Shown here: piece by piece, positions 53,609-62,427 of the stretch
Layout: every line of letters starts with the position of its first letter
Position numbering within the stretch: position 1 is the stretch's first letter
Assembly: GCF_004345565.1 (NCBI RefSeq)
Contig: NZ_SLWA01000005.1
Location: 124,001 to 188,000, forward strand
Source: Flavobacterium circumlabens
Lineage (GTDB): Bacteria; Bacteroidota; Bacteroidia; Flavobacteriales; Flavobacteriaceae
Length of the DNA stretch: 64,000 nt
Reading direction: 5' to 3'
The notes under the pieces: model-generated
The model's database searches: none
What the model was told of the DNA's origin: nothing
The model's input: only the letters and a program-made list of their open reading frames with translations
Position numbers and translations under genes: made by a program

Positions 53609-54988
53609 ATGGAGAAAGATAAAATTTTATTGCTCTTTCCAGATGGAGTCGGAATTAGAAACTATCTGTATTCTACTGTTTTTAAAGACATGGAGGAGGA
53701 TTTGGTGCTGTTTCATAATTTTGATCCGGAGACTGTAAATGCGATCAAAACTAATGTGGACATTGATGATGAAATTACGATTCCTGCTTACAAAGAATCA
53801 GTCAAGGAGAAATTTTTAAGAGAATTGATTTGTCTTTCGAGGCTGTATTACAATACTCAAAAAGTAAAAAACCCCTCGTTGCTGACCAATTGGAACTGGA
53901 GCCAAAAGACATTTTCAAAAAAGTTTTTTTATAAATTAATGGAGACAACAGCTCCGTTTTTCAGGAAATATTCGACTATTCTGAAATTAGAAGAAAAATA
54001 CCAGAAAGCAATTCGTCAGAATCCTTTTTATGATGAGGTAAAAGAAATTTTAGAAAAAGTAAAACCCAAGGTTGTTTTCTGCTCCCATCAGCGGGCCTTA
54101 AAAGTAGCAGGCATATTTGCAGTTGCGGCTGATTTGGGAATAAAAACGGCAACAGTGATTTATTCCTGGGATAATTTACCCAAAGCCCGAATGGCTTTAC
54201 GGGCAGATCATTATTTGGTCTGGTCGGATTATATGAAAAAGGAACTGGAACTGTATTATCCCGAAATCCCATCGGAAAACATTCATATTACAGGAACTTC
54301 TCAGTTCGAGTTTTATGAAGATGAAAAAAACATCATCAACAAAGAAACGTTTTTTAAGACATACAACTTAGACCTGAATAAAAAGATAATTTGTTTCTCC
54401 GGTGACGATACTAAAACCTCTCCCGATGATCCCGCTTATCTGAATGATATGGCTGAAGAACTGACAAAAGCCAATCTGCAGGACGAGTATCAAATTTTGT
54501 TTAGAAGATGTCCGGTAGATTTTTCGGGCAGATACGAATCGGTTATCAGTAAGTATTCAGATCTTATAAAAGAAGCCGCCCCTTTGTGGTATTTTAATAC
54601 GGCAAACGAATGGAACACGGTTTATCCGTCAATTGAAGATGTGAAATTGCTGATCAGCACCGCTTTTTATTCGGACATCGTTGTAAATGTTGGTTCTACC
54701 ATGGCCTTTGATTTTGCCATGTTTAATAAACCTTGCGTTTTTATCAATTACGATCAGCCAGTCAAAAATATAAAAGAATGGTCCGTGAAAACCATTTATC
54801 AATTTCAGCATTTTAAAAGCATGCCTGATAAAGAGGTAGTTATCTGGCTGAACCACAAAGATGAAATTGTCGAAAAGCTAACGCTTCAAAAGAATTGCAG
54901 CACAGCGATGATGGAATGGAAGAAGATTGTACTGGAAGATTATAAAAATGCCTCGATGAAAATAAGGGAAACTATTAAAGCCAATTAA
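53609..54988 (+). CDS. Unassigned GT-B glycosyltransferase, candidate CMP-nonulosonate transferase 2
   Basis: A 459-residue cytoplasmic protein. Visible blocks are KDKILLLFPDGVGIRNYLYS at the start, KPKVVFCSHQRALKVAGIFA (about residues 153-172), VIYSWDNLPKARMALRADHY, LVWSDYMKKELELYYPEIPS, ENIHITGTSQFEFY, and the donor-type block DIVVNVGSTMAFDFAMFNKP followed by CVFINYDQPVKN. The 'xNxGSTxxxxxxxxxKPxVxxxY' pattern is shared with CDP-glycerol, Kps and sialyl/Kdo-type GT-B families, but I do not recognise a named one. It holds the same place after the second nonulosonate-MBOAT-SGNH series as the protein at 13111 does after the first. Confidence 0.62.
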   Translation: MEKDKILLLFPDGVGIRNYLYSTVFKDMEEDLVLFHNFDPETVNAIKTNVDIDDEITIPAYKESVKEKFLRELICLSRLYYNTQKVKNPSLLTNWNWSQKTFSKKFFYKLMETTAPFFRKYSTILKLEEKYQKAIRQNPFYDEVKEILEKVKPKVVFCSHQRALKVAGIFAVAADLGIKTATVIYSWDNLPKARMALRADHYLVWSDYMKKELELYYPEIPSENIHITGTSQFEFYEDEKNIINKETFFKTYNLDLNKKIICFSGDDTKTSPDDPAYLNDMAEELTKANLQDEYQILFRRCPVDFSGRYESVISKYSDLIKEAAPLWYFNTANEWNTVYPSIEDVKLLISTAFYSDIVVNVGSTMAFDFAMFNKPCVFINYDQPVKNIKEWSVKTIYQFQHFKSMPDKEVVIWLNHKDEIVEKLTLQKNCSTAMMEWKKIVLEDYKNASMKIRETIKAN

Positions 54989-54989
54989 A

Positions 54990-56126
54990 ATGCATATTTG
55001 CTTCTTAACAAATGAATATCCGAAAGAAGGGTTTCCTCATGGCGGAATAGGAAGTTTTGTGAAGACTTTAGCTGTGGCACTGGTTAAAAAAGGCATTCGG
55101 GTTTCTGTAATTGGTATCAATTATACTTTAAATGATGAGACCGAAACGGTAGATGGCGTTCGTATTTATCGTTTGAAACCAAGCAATGTAAAAATGATTT
55201 CCTGGTATTTTAATTTTAAGGCTATTAATAAAAAGATAAAGGAAATTCATAAAGACTATCCTATCACTATTGTTGAAGCTTCTGAGCTGGGTCTTGCATT
55301 TATTAAAAAAATAAAAAATATTAAATACATCATCAGACTTCATGGAGGCCATCATTTTTTTGCTGAAAGCGAAAACAGGAAAGTCAATAAATGGAAAGGA
55401 TTTCAGGAAAAACGATCTTTTAAAAACAGCGATGCTTTTATTGCCGTCTCCCAATATGTAAAAAGCCACACCGAAAAGTATTTAAGTTATAATGACAAAC
55501 CGGTGAGTTACATTTATAATCCAATAAATACAGCATTATTTCAGCCAATTATAAAAGAGATTCCTGCCTCTAAAATTGTTTTTGTAGGCACTGTGTGCGA
55601 AAAGAAAGGAATTCGACAGTTAATACAGGCCTTTCCATTAGTTAAAAAAGAATATCCGGACGCAACTTTAGAAATATACGGAAGAGACTGGTTTTTTCCC
55701 GACGGCAGTTCTTACACACAGTTGCTTAAGGAAAAAGAGTTACCCCGGTTAGCAGAAATCGCAAGTCATATTCATTTTCACGGACCTGTTCCGTATACTG
55801 AAATTCCGAACGTATATGCAGGTGCTTCTATATGTGTGTTTCCCTCTCATATGGAAACCCAGGGTTTGGTCGCCCCGGAAGCCATGGCGATGGAAAAAGC
55901 GGTCGTTTTTACCCAATTGGGCCCGGGACCTGAAACAATAGAGAATTATAAAACAGGATTGTTATGTGATCCGCATAGCCCTGCAGATATAGCCGAAAAG
56001 ATTATCTGGATTTTCGCAAACAGGGAAAAAGCAATAGAAATGGGGAAAACGGCGAGGCAGGTCGTACTTGAAAAATACGGTTTAGAGCATATTGTTTTTC
56101 AAAATATTGATTTTTATAACATGTAA
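54990..56126 (+). CDS. GT4 glycosyltransferase
   Basis: A 378-residue GT-B enzyme beginning MHICFLTNEYPKEGFPHGGI with the usual glycine-rich N-terminal loop. YIIRLHGGHHFFAES and FIAVSQYVKSHTEKYL mark the hinge region, and KIVFVGTVCEKKGIRQLIQA the start of the C-terminal domain. The EX7E-type donor site is METQGLVAPEAMAMEKAVVF (a variant with Q and A in the spacer). It begins 2 bases after the GT-B gene and starts the last group of transferases. The 98 bases after it contain nothing I recognise. Confidence 0.88.
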   Translation: MHICFLTNEYPKEGFPHGGIGSFVKTLAVALVKKGIRVSVIGINYTLNDETETVDGVRIYRLKPSNVKMISWYFNFKAINKKIKEIHKDYPITIVEASELGLAFIKKIKNIKYIIRLHGGHHFFAESENRKVNKWKGFQEKRSFKNSDAFIAVSQYVKSHTEKYLSYNDKPVSYIYNPINTALFQPIIKEIPASKIVFVGTVCEKKGIRQLIQAFPLVKKEYPDATLEIYGRDWFFPDGSSYTQLLKEKELPRLAEIASHIHFHGPVPYTEIPNVYAGASICVFPSHMETQGLVAPEAMAMEKAVVFTQLGPGPETIENYKTGLLCDPHSPADIAEKIIWIFANREKAIEMGKTARQVVLEKYGLEHIVFQNIDFYNM

Positions 56127-56224
56127 GTCCTTTTGAATTCATAGATTTAAAAAAGTCCTCATTCCAAAAGGTTCGTACCAAATTAAAAATAATTTTAAAA
56201 CGGAAAATTTAGTTAAGAAATAAA

Positions 56225-57328
56225 ATGAAAACAATTTTAATAGCACATAATTACACCGAAAGTTCATTCGCTTTTATGAGTTATTCCTTAGCTCGCCATC
56301 TGGCAGGTCAGGGCAATAAAGTTGTATTTATTTCGCACAAACCATTTTTCAGTGAACCGTTTAAAGAAACTATAGAAAAAGGAGAATTGTCTGTTTATTC
56401 GTGGCCAACAGAAAACAGGCCGGTGAAATTTAAGGATGCACTTTGGTTTGCCGGACTCTATCTCAGATACAGACCAACTGTCGTGATCAGTCATTTTGTA
56501 AATGTGAATATAACCACAATAGTATCAAAAGTACTTTCGTTTGGGAAGGTCAAAACATTCCCGTACTATCACACCTTGTCAAATCAGATTCAGCAGGATG
56601 TTTCGAGTTCAGCCTTAAAAAGAAATTTTAAAAAATACAGAAAGAAACTACTTTATAAATGGTTTGCAGATCACGTAATCTGTCCTTCAGATTTAGCTAA
56701 AGAAGATCTGGAACGCTATTTTGATTGTTCTAAAGGGATAAAGGTAGTAAATCCGATGAAAGACAGGTTTGAGATAAAAAGCGCTCTAAATTCAGCTGCT
56801 ATCGTAGTCTCTTATTTAGGACGACTGGAACCTTCAAAAGGAGTTATTGATTTGATTAATGCTTTTTTACAATATAAAAATAAGTTTCAGGCGTCAAAAA
56901 TTATTTTGAATATTGCGGGAAGTGGCAGTCAAAACGATCAAATTGAGGAATTAATTGGTACTAATCCCAATATCAATTTCGTAGGGGCGTTGTCATACGA
57001 TAAAATTGATGCCTATTTAAATCAGAGCCATTACACGGTTATACCATCAAAATTTGATAATTTACCCACAGTTGGTTTAGAATCTATGATGAATCAGACC
57101 CCTTTATTGATTTCAACTGCGACAGGACTTTCTACGGAATTACAAGACGGGTTGGATTGTTTTCAGTTTACGCCGACTATAGCCGAAATGGTGCTGCTTT
57201 TTGAAAGAGTAGAAAATAGTTTTGAGAATCAATATGAGATGGGAATTAACGCAAGAAAGACCTTTACAGAAAAATTCGGAATCGATAGCTACAGGGCAAA
57301 AATGAAAAAAATAATCGGAAGTAATTAA
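56225..57328 (+). CDS. GT4 glycosyltransferase
   Basis: A 367-residue GT-B enzyme. MKTILIAHNYTESSFAFMSY at the start, FPYYHTLSNQIQQD and VICPSDLAKEDLERYFD in the first domain, VVSYLGRLEPSKGVIDLI at the hinge, and the donor site VIPSKFDNLPTVGLESMMNQ in the second domain. The donor motif reads DNLPTVGLE, a normal GT4 variant. It lies in a run of four GT4 enzymes; specificity unknown. Confidence 0.86.
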   Translation: MKTILIAHNYTESSFAFMSYSLARHLAGQGNKVVFISHKPFFSEPFKETIEKGELSVYSWPTENRPVKFKDALWFAGLYLRYRPTVVISHFVNVNITTIVSKVLSFGKVKTFPYYHTLSNQIQQDVSSSALKRNFKKYRKKLLYKWFADHVICPSDLAKEDLERYFDCSKGIKVVNPMKDRFEIKSALNSAAIVVSYLGRLEPSKGVIDLINAFLQYKNKFQASKIILNIAGSGSQNDQIEELIGTNPNINFVGALSYDKIDAYLNQSHYTVIPSKFDNLPTVGLESMMNQTPLLISTATGLSTELQDGLDCFQFTPTIAEMVLLFERVENSFENQYEMGINARKTFTEKFGIDSYRAKMKKIIGSN

Positions 57329-57399
57329 GAAAAAACCAGACGCATTCAGAATACTATTTAAAAAATCGTTTCGATCTATAAAAAAATATCATTAAATCT

Positions 57400-58518
57400 A
57401 TGAACTTTACGATCATCACTCATGTTCTGCATAAAAAAGAACATTCTCATTTAATGGGTTACGGCCCGTATGTATGGGAGATGAATATCTGGTTTAAATA
57501 TGTAGATACCGTTACCATTGTTGCTCCTTTGCTTAAAAATAAAGTCGATAAAATTGACTTGCCTTACCAACATTCAAAGATTGATTTTCAGGAAGTTCCT
57601 GCTTTGGCATTAACTACGCCTCTTGGTGTTTTAAAAAGTCTTCTTTATTCACCTTTGGTATCGTGGAGAATTTTTAAAGCAATGCAGGGTGCTGATCACA
57701 TTCATCTGCGCTGCCCGGGGAATATTGGTTTGTTAGGCTGCCTGGTGCAGATTTTATTTCCAAATAAAATAAAAACAGCCAAATATGCAGGCAATTGGGA
57801 TTCAAAAAGCGAACAGCCGTGGGCCTATCGTTTGCAGAAATATATTTTAAACAATACTTTTTTAACCAAAAATATGCAGGTTTTGGTATATGGTGACTGG
57901 GAAAACCAATCTAAAAATATAAAACCATTTTTTACAGCAACCTATTCAGAATCTGATAAAGAAAACATTGAAAAACCGGGATTCGATCCCGTTATAGAAT
58001 TGATTTTCGTCGGAAGTTTAGTTAAAGGTAAAAATCCATTATATGCCATTCAATTAGCCGAACACTTAATTAAAAAAGGGAAAAAAGCCGTTTTAAATTT
58101 ATATGGAGAAGGAGCTGAAAGAGAAGTTTTACTGCAATACATTAAAGAAAACCAATTAGAACAGTCTGTTTTATTGCATGGAAATCAAAATCAGGAAGTT
58201 GTAAAAAAAGCATATAAAAAAAGCCATTTTGTACTCCTGCCATCCAAAAGTGAAGGCTGGCCGAAAGCAATAGCCGAAGGAATGTTTTGGGGATGTGTTC
58301 CTCTGGCTACCAAAGTTTCCTGTGTGCCTTTTATGCTGGATTACGGAAACAGAGGTGTCCTGCTGGACATGAATTTAGAAAAAGATATAGTTCAACTGGA
58401 GAAAATACTCCAAAATGAAAATGAATTCTTTTCCAAAAGCAGGCAGTCAATAGAATGGTCGCAGAATTACACGACAGATGTTTTTGAAACGGAAATTAAA
58501 AAGTTATTAGCAAAATGA
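57400..58518 (+). CDS. GT4 glycosyltransferase
   Basis: A 372-residue GT-B enzyme. NFTIITHVLHKKEHSHLMGY begins the first domain; DHIHLRCPGNIGLLGCLVQI and AKYAGNWDSKSEQPWAYRLQ follow. The C-terminal domain has LIFVGSLVKGKNPLYAIQLA and the donor site VLLPSKSEGWPKAIAEGMFW, with SEGWPKAIAE as the EX7E motif. It overlaps the next gene by 4 bases (ATGA). Specificity unknown. Confidence 0.88.
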   Translation: MNFTIITHVLHKKEHSHLMGYGPYVWEMNIWFKYVDTVTIVAPLLKNKVDKIDLPYQHSKIDFQEVPALALTTPLGVLKSLLYSPLVSWRIFKAMQGADHIHLRCPGNIGLLGCLVQILFPNKIKTAKYAGNWDSKSEQPWAYRLQKYILNNTFLTKNMQVLVYGDWENQSKNIKPFFTATYSESDKENIEKPGFDPVIELIFVGSLVKGKNPLYAIQLAEHLIKKGKKAVLNLYGEGAEREVLLQYIKENQLEQSVLLHGNQNQEVVKKAYKKSHFVLLPSKSEGWPKAIAEGMFWGCVPLATKVSCVPFMLDYGNRGVLLDMNLEKDIVQLEKILQNENEFFSKSRQSIEWSQNYTTDVFETEIKKLLAK

Positions 58519-59621
58519 GAATTGTACAGCTTATTGATTCCTTAGAAACAGGAGGAGCAGAGAGAATGGCGGTGAATTATGCGAATGCTTTAGCTAAAAA
58601 ATATACTTTTTCGGGATTAATTGCAACCCGAAAAGAAGGGTTGCTTTTAGGTCAGATTGATGAAAAAGTGTCTTATCTTTTTCTAAAGAAAAAAAAGAGC
58701 ATTGATCTAAAAGCTCTTTTTAAATTGAGAAAGTACCTGAAGAAAAACAAAATTGACATTATCCACGCGCATAGTTCTTCTTTTTTTAGTGCCGTTTTAG
58801 TAAAATTAACCCTTCCCGGAGTAAAAATCATCTGGCACGATCATTATGGAATTTCTCAGGATTTAACGTTAAGAAAGAACATAAGCCTGAAATTGGGATC
58901 ATTTTTTTTTAAAGGTATTATTTCAGTAAATACAGCATTACAAAATTGGGCAGCTTCTTATTTGTTCTGTTCCAATATAATCTACCTCCCGAATTTTATA
59001 GAGCAATCAGTACATTCAAATGAAAAATTAGCGTTATTTGGATCGGAAGGAAAGAGAATAATTTGTGTCGCGAACTTACGTCCCCAGAAAAATCATGAAT
59101 TACTGCTAAAGGCAGCCAGCTTAATCAGGGATAAATTTCCGGATTGGAGTTTTCATTTGTTTGGCAAAGATTTTAAGGACTCTTATACTGAGCGATTAAA
59201 TGAGATGGTTGTGGAATTGAAACTTCAGGATACCGTTTTTTTTTATGGCGCGGTAAAAAATGTGGGCAGCGCTTTGCAACAATGTGATATTGCGGTTCTG
59301 CCTTCTTTTTCAGAAGGTCTTCCTTTGGCAGTTTTGGAATATGGTTTGTATAAACTGCCTGTTGTGGCAACAAATGTGGGAGAAATTTCAAAAGTAATTA
59401 CTTCCGAAAAAGAAGGAAAAATTATTGAATCAAATAATAGCAGTCAATTTATCGAAGCGATTCAAATCCTGATAGAACAAGAGGAATTAAGAAAGGAAAT
59501 GGGATTGAATCTGAATAAAAAAACCCTGTTGGATTACAGTGAAGAAACTATATTGAAAAAATATGTGTTTTGGTTGCAATCTTCACCTAATTTTGTTCTC
59601 CGGAAACCAATTAAAAAATAA
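58515..59621 (+). CDS. GT4 glycosyltransferase
   Basis: A 368-residue GT-B enzyme beginning MRIVQLIDSLETGGAERMAV, the classic GT4 loop. IDIIHAHSSSFFSAVLVKL and IIWHDHYGIS follow, then RIICVANLRPQKNHELLLKA at the hinge and AVLPSFSEGLPLAVLEYGLY as a complete EX7E donor site. Last of four GT4 genes; its stop overlaps the start of the ligase/polymerase gene by 1 base (TAATG). Confidence 0.9.
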   Translation: MRIVQLIDSLETGGAERMAVNYANALAKKYTFSGLIATRKEGLLLGQIDEKVSYLFLKKKKSIDLKALFKLRKYLKKNKIDIIHAHSSSFFSAVLVKLTLPGVKIIWHDHYGISQDLTLRKNISLKLGSFFFKGIISVNTALQNWAASYLFCSNIIYLPNFIEQSVHSNEKLALFGSEGKRIICVANLRPQKNHELLLKAASLIRDKFPDWSFHLFGKDFKDSYTERLNEMVVELKLQDTVFFYGAVKNVGSALQQCDIAVLPSFSEGLPLAVLEYGLYKLPVVATNVGEISKVITSEKEGKIIESNNSSQFIEAIQILIEQEELRKEMGLNLNKKTLLDYSEETILKKYVFWLQSSPNFVLRKPIKK

Positions 59622-60970
59622 TGAAAAATCTAAAACAGCCCTATATCTATCTTCTCATCATACATGTTGTAATTGGCTTGTTGGTTTTTGTGGTGCCTTT
59701 TATTTCAAAAATATATACGTTATCGATTTTTGTTTTTGGGCTTCTGTACGTAATAAAAAATAAAAACAGAAATAACGAAGTGCTTATAATGTCAGCCTAT
59801 GTTATTACTGCAGAGGTACTCTTGAGGATGACCAATGGCGCAATTCTAAATGAATTTGGTAAGTATGCTGTTATGATTTTTATGTTTACAGGTATTGTTT
59901 ATTCCGGGTTTTCGAACAGGGCCTTTATCTATTGGATATTTTTTATATTACTTATTCCAAGCGTAATTTTATCTGTTTTTTCTCTAAACATTGATACCGA
60001 TATCAGAAAAGCGATTGTCTTTAATATTTCAGGTCCGGTTTGTCTGGGGATTTCTGCTATTTATTGTTATGAAAGAAAAATAACTTTCGAGAGATTAAAA
60101 TCGGTTGTAACGGCCTTAGCGCTGCCCTTAGTTTCTATTGTGGTTTATCTCTTTTTGTATTCACCAAGTGTAAAGGATGTTGTTAGGGGAACGGATTCTA
60201 ATTTTGCCACTTCAGGAGGATTCGGACCCAATCAGGTCTCGACTATTTTGGGATTGGGAATTTTTGTCTTTTTTGCACAAATGTTATTAAACTCTAAAAA
60301 TAAATTCCTGCTCATGGTTAATGGTTTCCTTGTTCTCGTATTTGCTTTTAGGGGAATTGTTACATTTTCAAGAGGTGGTGTGATGACAGGTGTGTTGATG
60401 ATCATTTTGCTGTTAATCGTATTGTATAATCAGGGAAATTCTAAGGCCAGATCTAAAGTTGGATTTATAATTATTCTCACCTTCGTGGCAGGAATAGGGG
60501 TTTGGGGATATTCTTCGATACAAACCAGCGGACTGATCAATAAAAGATACGCCAATCAGGATGCCTTGGGACGAGACAAAAAAAGTAAATTATCCGGAAG
60601 GGAAGTACTTATTGCTTCTGAATTTCAAATGTTTTTAGACAATCCAATCTTAGGAGTGGGTGTTGGGAGAAATAAAGAAATCAGAGAAGAGGAAACAGGA
60701 ATCGAAGCTGCGTCTCATAACGAGATCACAAGAATGATGGCTGAACACGGAACTTTGGGTATCATCGATCTAATGATTCTGTTATTTACTCCTTTATTGT
60801 TATTTGTGAATAACCGTCAAAATATATTTGCCCTTTCTTTTTTGGCTTTTTGGCTGTTGACCATTAATCATGCAGCGATGAGACTGGCTGCTCCTGCGTT
60901 TATTTATGCTTTGGCACTTCTTTCAGTCCAAATTAATATTCCCGAAAAACCTGAAAATTCACTTGATTAA
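59621..60970 (+). CDS. O-antigen ligase / polymerase family protein (WaaL/Wzy-like)
   Basis: A 449-residue integral membrane protein with about 11-12 helices. The large periplasmic loop includes FATSGGFGPNQVSTILGLGI, FSRGGVMTGVLM, a LSGREVLIASEFQMFLDNPI block, GVGVGRNKEI and the conserved HNEITRMMAEHGTLGIID with the His typical of the Wzy_C/O-antigen ligase domain. It may polymerise repeats or ligate them to lipid A or to protein; the sequence does not decide. The EpsG-like Wzy at 19126 is from a different family, so at least two such enzymes are in the window. Confidence 0.85.
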   Translation: MKNLKQPYIYLLIIHVVIGLLVFVVPFISKIYTLSIFVFGLLYVIKNKNRNNEVLIMSAYVITAEVLLRMTNGAILNEFGKYAVMIFMFTGIVYSGFSNRAFIYWIFFILLIPSVILSVFSLNIDTDIRKAIVFNISGPVCLGISAIYCYERKITFERLKSVVTALALPLVSIVVYLFLYSPSVKDVVRGTDSNFATSGGFGPNQVSTILGLGIFVFFAQMLLNSKNKFLLMVNGFLVLVFAFRGIVTFSRGGVMTGVLMIILLLIVLYNQGNSKARSKVGFIIILTFVAGIGVWGYSSIQTSGLINKRYANQDALGRDKKSKLSGREVLIASEFQMFLDNPILGVGVGRNKEIREEETGIEAASHNEITRMMAEHGTLGIIDLMILLFTPLLLFVNNRQNIFALSFLAFWLLTINHAAMRLAAPAFIYALALLSVQINIPEKPENSLD

Positions 60971-60994
60971 ATCCTTTTTTTTATAATACATTTG
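60962..60994 (+). promoter_or_regulatory. Bacteroidota-type promoter upstream of the initiating phosphotransferase
   Basis: CTTG at 60962-60965 (-33, consensus TTTG) and TACATTTG at 60987-60994 (-7, exact match to TAnnTTTG) are 21 bases apart. Transcription would start near 61000, about 30 bases before the ATG at 61032. The -33 element overlaps the end of the preceding gene. Confidence 0.55.
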
Positions 60995-61031
60995 CTTCGA
61001 GTTAATTACCCCAAATTAAACCGTAGAACTA

Positions 61032-62426
61032 ATGTTTTTAAATAAAAAAATTCATTTCGAGATATCGGAACGGAAAGTACTGCTTCATATATTAGATGCA
61101 GTATTTGTCTTAGGGACACTCTTTTTACTGAGTGTAACTACTGATTTTAAATACTTTATATTTTCAAGTGCCAATTATTATTGGGAGATTGTATTGATTT
61201 TCTACATATACATGTTCGGATCTATTTTCGAAATGTATAATTTACAGGTGGCCAGCAATCAGTTTCAAATTCTTAAAAGCACCATCTTTACCGTAAGCAC
61301 AACCGTAATTTTTTATCTGCTGACTCCTGTTTTATCACCCGAATTGCCCAAACACAGAATCGCAATTGTTATATTTTATTTTGCTGTTCTTTCTTCACTA
61401 TTACTCTGGCGATATCTGTATGTCTATTTCTTAGCTTCTCACCGATTTATCCAGAACGTGGTTTTAATATGCGATCAGGACCAGGTTGAAGAATTGGTTT
61501 TAGGACTTGAAAATGTAGATCCGCATTATAAAATAGCGGGCTTTGTAAACTCTGACTCCATTTCTAATGAAAATCTTGATTTTCATTATGTCAAAGAAAT
61601 CAAAAAGGAAGATCTGGAAGTTTTCGTTTCAAAAAATAACATTTCGGAAATTGTAATTGCTTCTCAGAATACTGATGGAATTACAACAGATTTGTATCAG
61701 AAACTATTACATTTATTAGAATCCGGAAACGTAATTAGAGAATATACACAAGTTTACGAAAGTAAAACACAACGCATTCCGGTACACTATATCTCAAGGG
61801 ATTTTTATCGGTTTTTCCCTTTTAGCCGAAGCAATAATAATAAATTATACCTGTTTTTAGTTCGTTTTATTGAATTCTTGTTTTCATTCATTGGCTTAAT
61901 AATCTGCTTTGCCCTTATTCCTTTTATTTTTATTGGAAATGCTATCGGGAATAAAGGAAGCCTGTTTTACACCCAGGATAGAGTCGGCAAAAACGGAGTT
62001 GTTTTTAAAATCTATAAGTTTAGAACAATGGTTGAAAATTCGGAAGCTGACGGAGTTGTTTTTGCAACTTCAAATGATAAACGTATTACTCCGTTTGGAA
62101 AATTTATGCGTAAATCCAGAATAGATGAATTACCTCAATTCTTTAATGTCATTATTGGAGATATGGCTGTAATTGGCCCAAGGCCGGAGCGTCCTTTCTT
62201 TGTTGAGGAAATTGCGCAAAGAATGCCTTTTTATGAAACAAGACACGTTATAAAGCCAGGTCTTACAGGCTGGGCGCAAGTCAATTATTCTTATGGTGAA
62301 TCTATAGAAGAAAGTCTGATAAAACTGCAGTACGATTTGTATTACATCAAGCACAGAAGTATTTTTCTGGACGTGAGTATTACTTTTAAAACGATCACAA
62401 CAATTGTATTCTATCGCGGACAATAA
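61032..62426 (+). CDS. Polyprenyl-phosphate sugar-1-phosphate transferase (WcaJ/WbaP type)
   Basis: Initiates a polysaccharide by transferring a sugar-1-phosphate to undecaprenyl phosphate. The 464-residue protein has four N-terminal membrane helices (residues 15-130), a CoA-binding-like middle domain, a further helix near residue 275 and the bacterial sugar transferase domain. That domain shows TQDRVGKNGVVFKIYKFRTM, MRKSRIDELPQFFNVIIGDM, GPRPERPFFVEEI and PGLTGWAQVNYSYGE. It is a different initiator from the WecA-like gene at 27805, so two initiating systems lie in the window. Its stop is 1 base from the stop of the convergent gene. Confidence 0.94.
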   Translation: MFLNKKIHFEISERKVLLHILDAVFVLGTLFLLSVTTDFKYFIFSSANYYWEIVLIFYIYMFGSIFEMYNLQVASNQFQILKSTIFTVSTTVIFYLLTPVLSPELPKHRIAIVIFYFAVLSSLLLWRYLYVYFLASHRFIQNVVLICDQDQVEELVLGLENVDPHYKIAGFVNSDSISNENLDFHYVKEIKKEDLEVFVSKNNISEIVIASQNTDGITTDLYQKLLHLLESGNVIREYTQVYESKTQRIPVHYISRDFYRFFPFSRSNNNKLYLFLVRFIEFLFSFIGLIICFALIPFIFIGNAIGNKGSLFYTQDRVGKNGVVFKIYKFRTMVENSEADGVVFATSNDKRITPFGKFMRKSRIDELPQFFNVIIGDMAVIGPRPERPFFVEEIAQRMPFYETRHVIKPGLTGWAQVNYSYGESIEESLIKLQYDLYYIKHRSIFLDVSITFKTITTIVFYRGQ

Positions 62427-62427
62427 T

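Noticed and set aside
55128..55469. 113-codon minus-strand open frame
   Set aside because: It overlaps the GT4 gene at 54990, whose motifs are clear; the sequence shows no family features.
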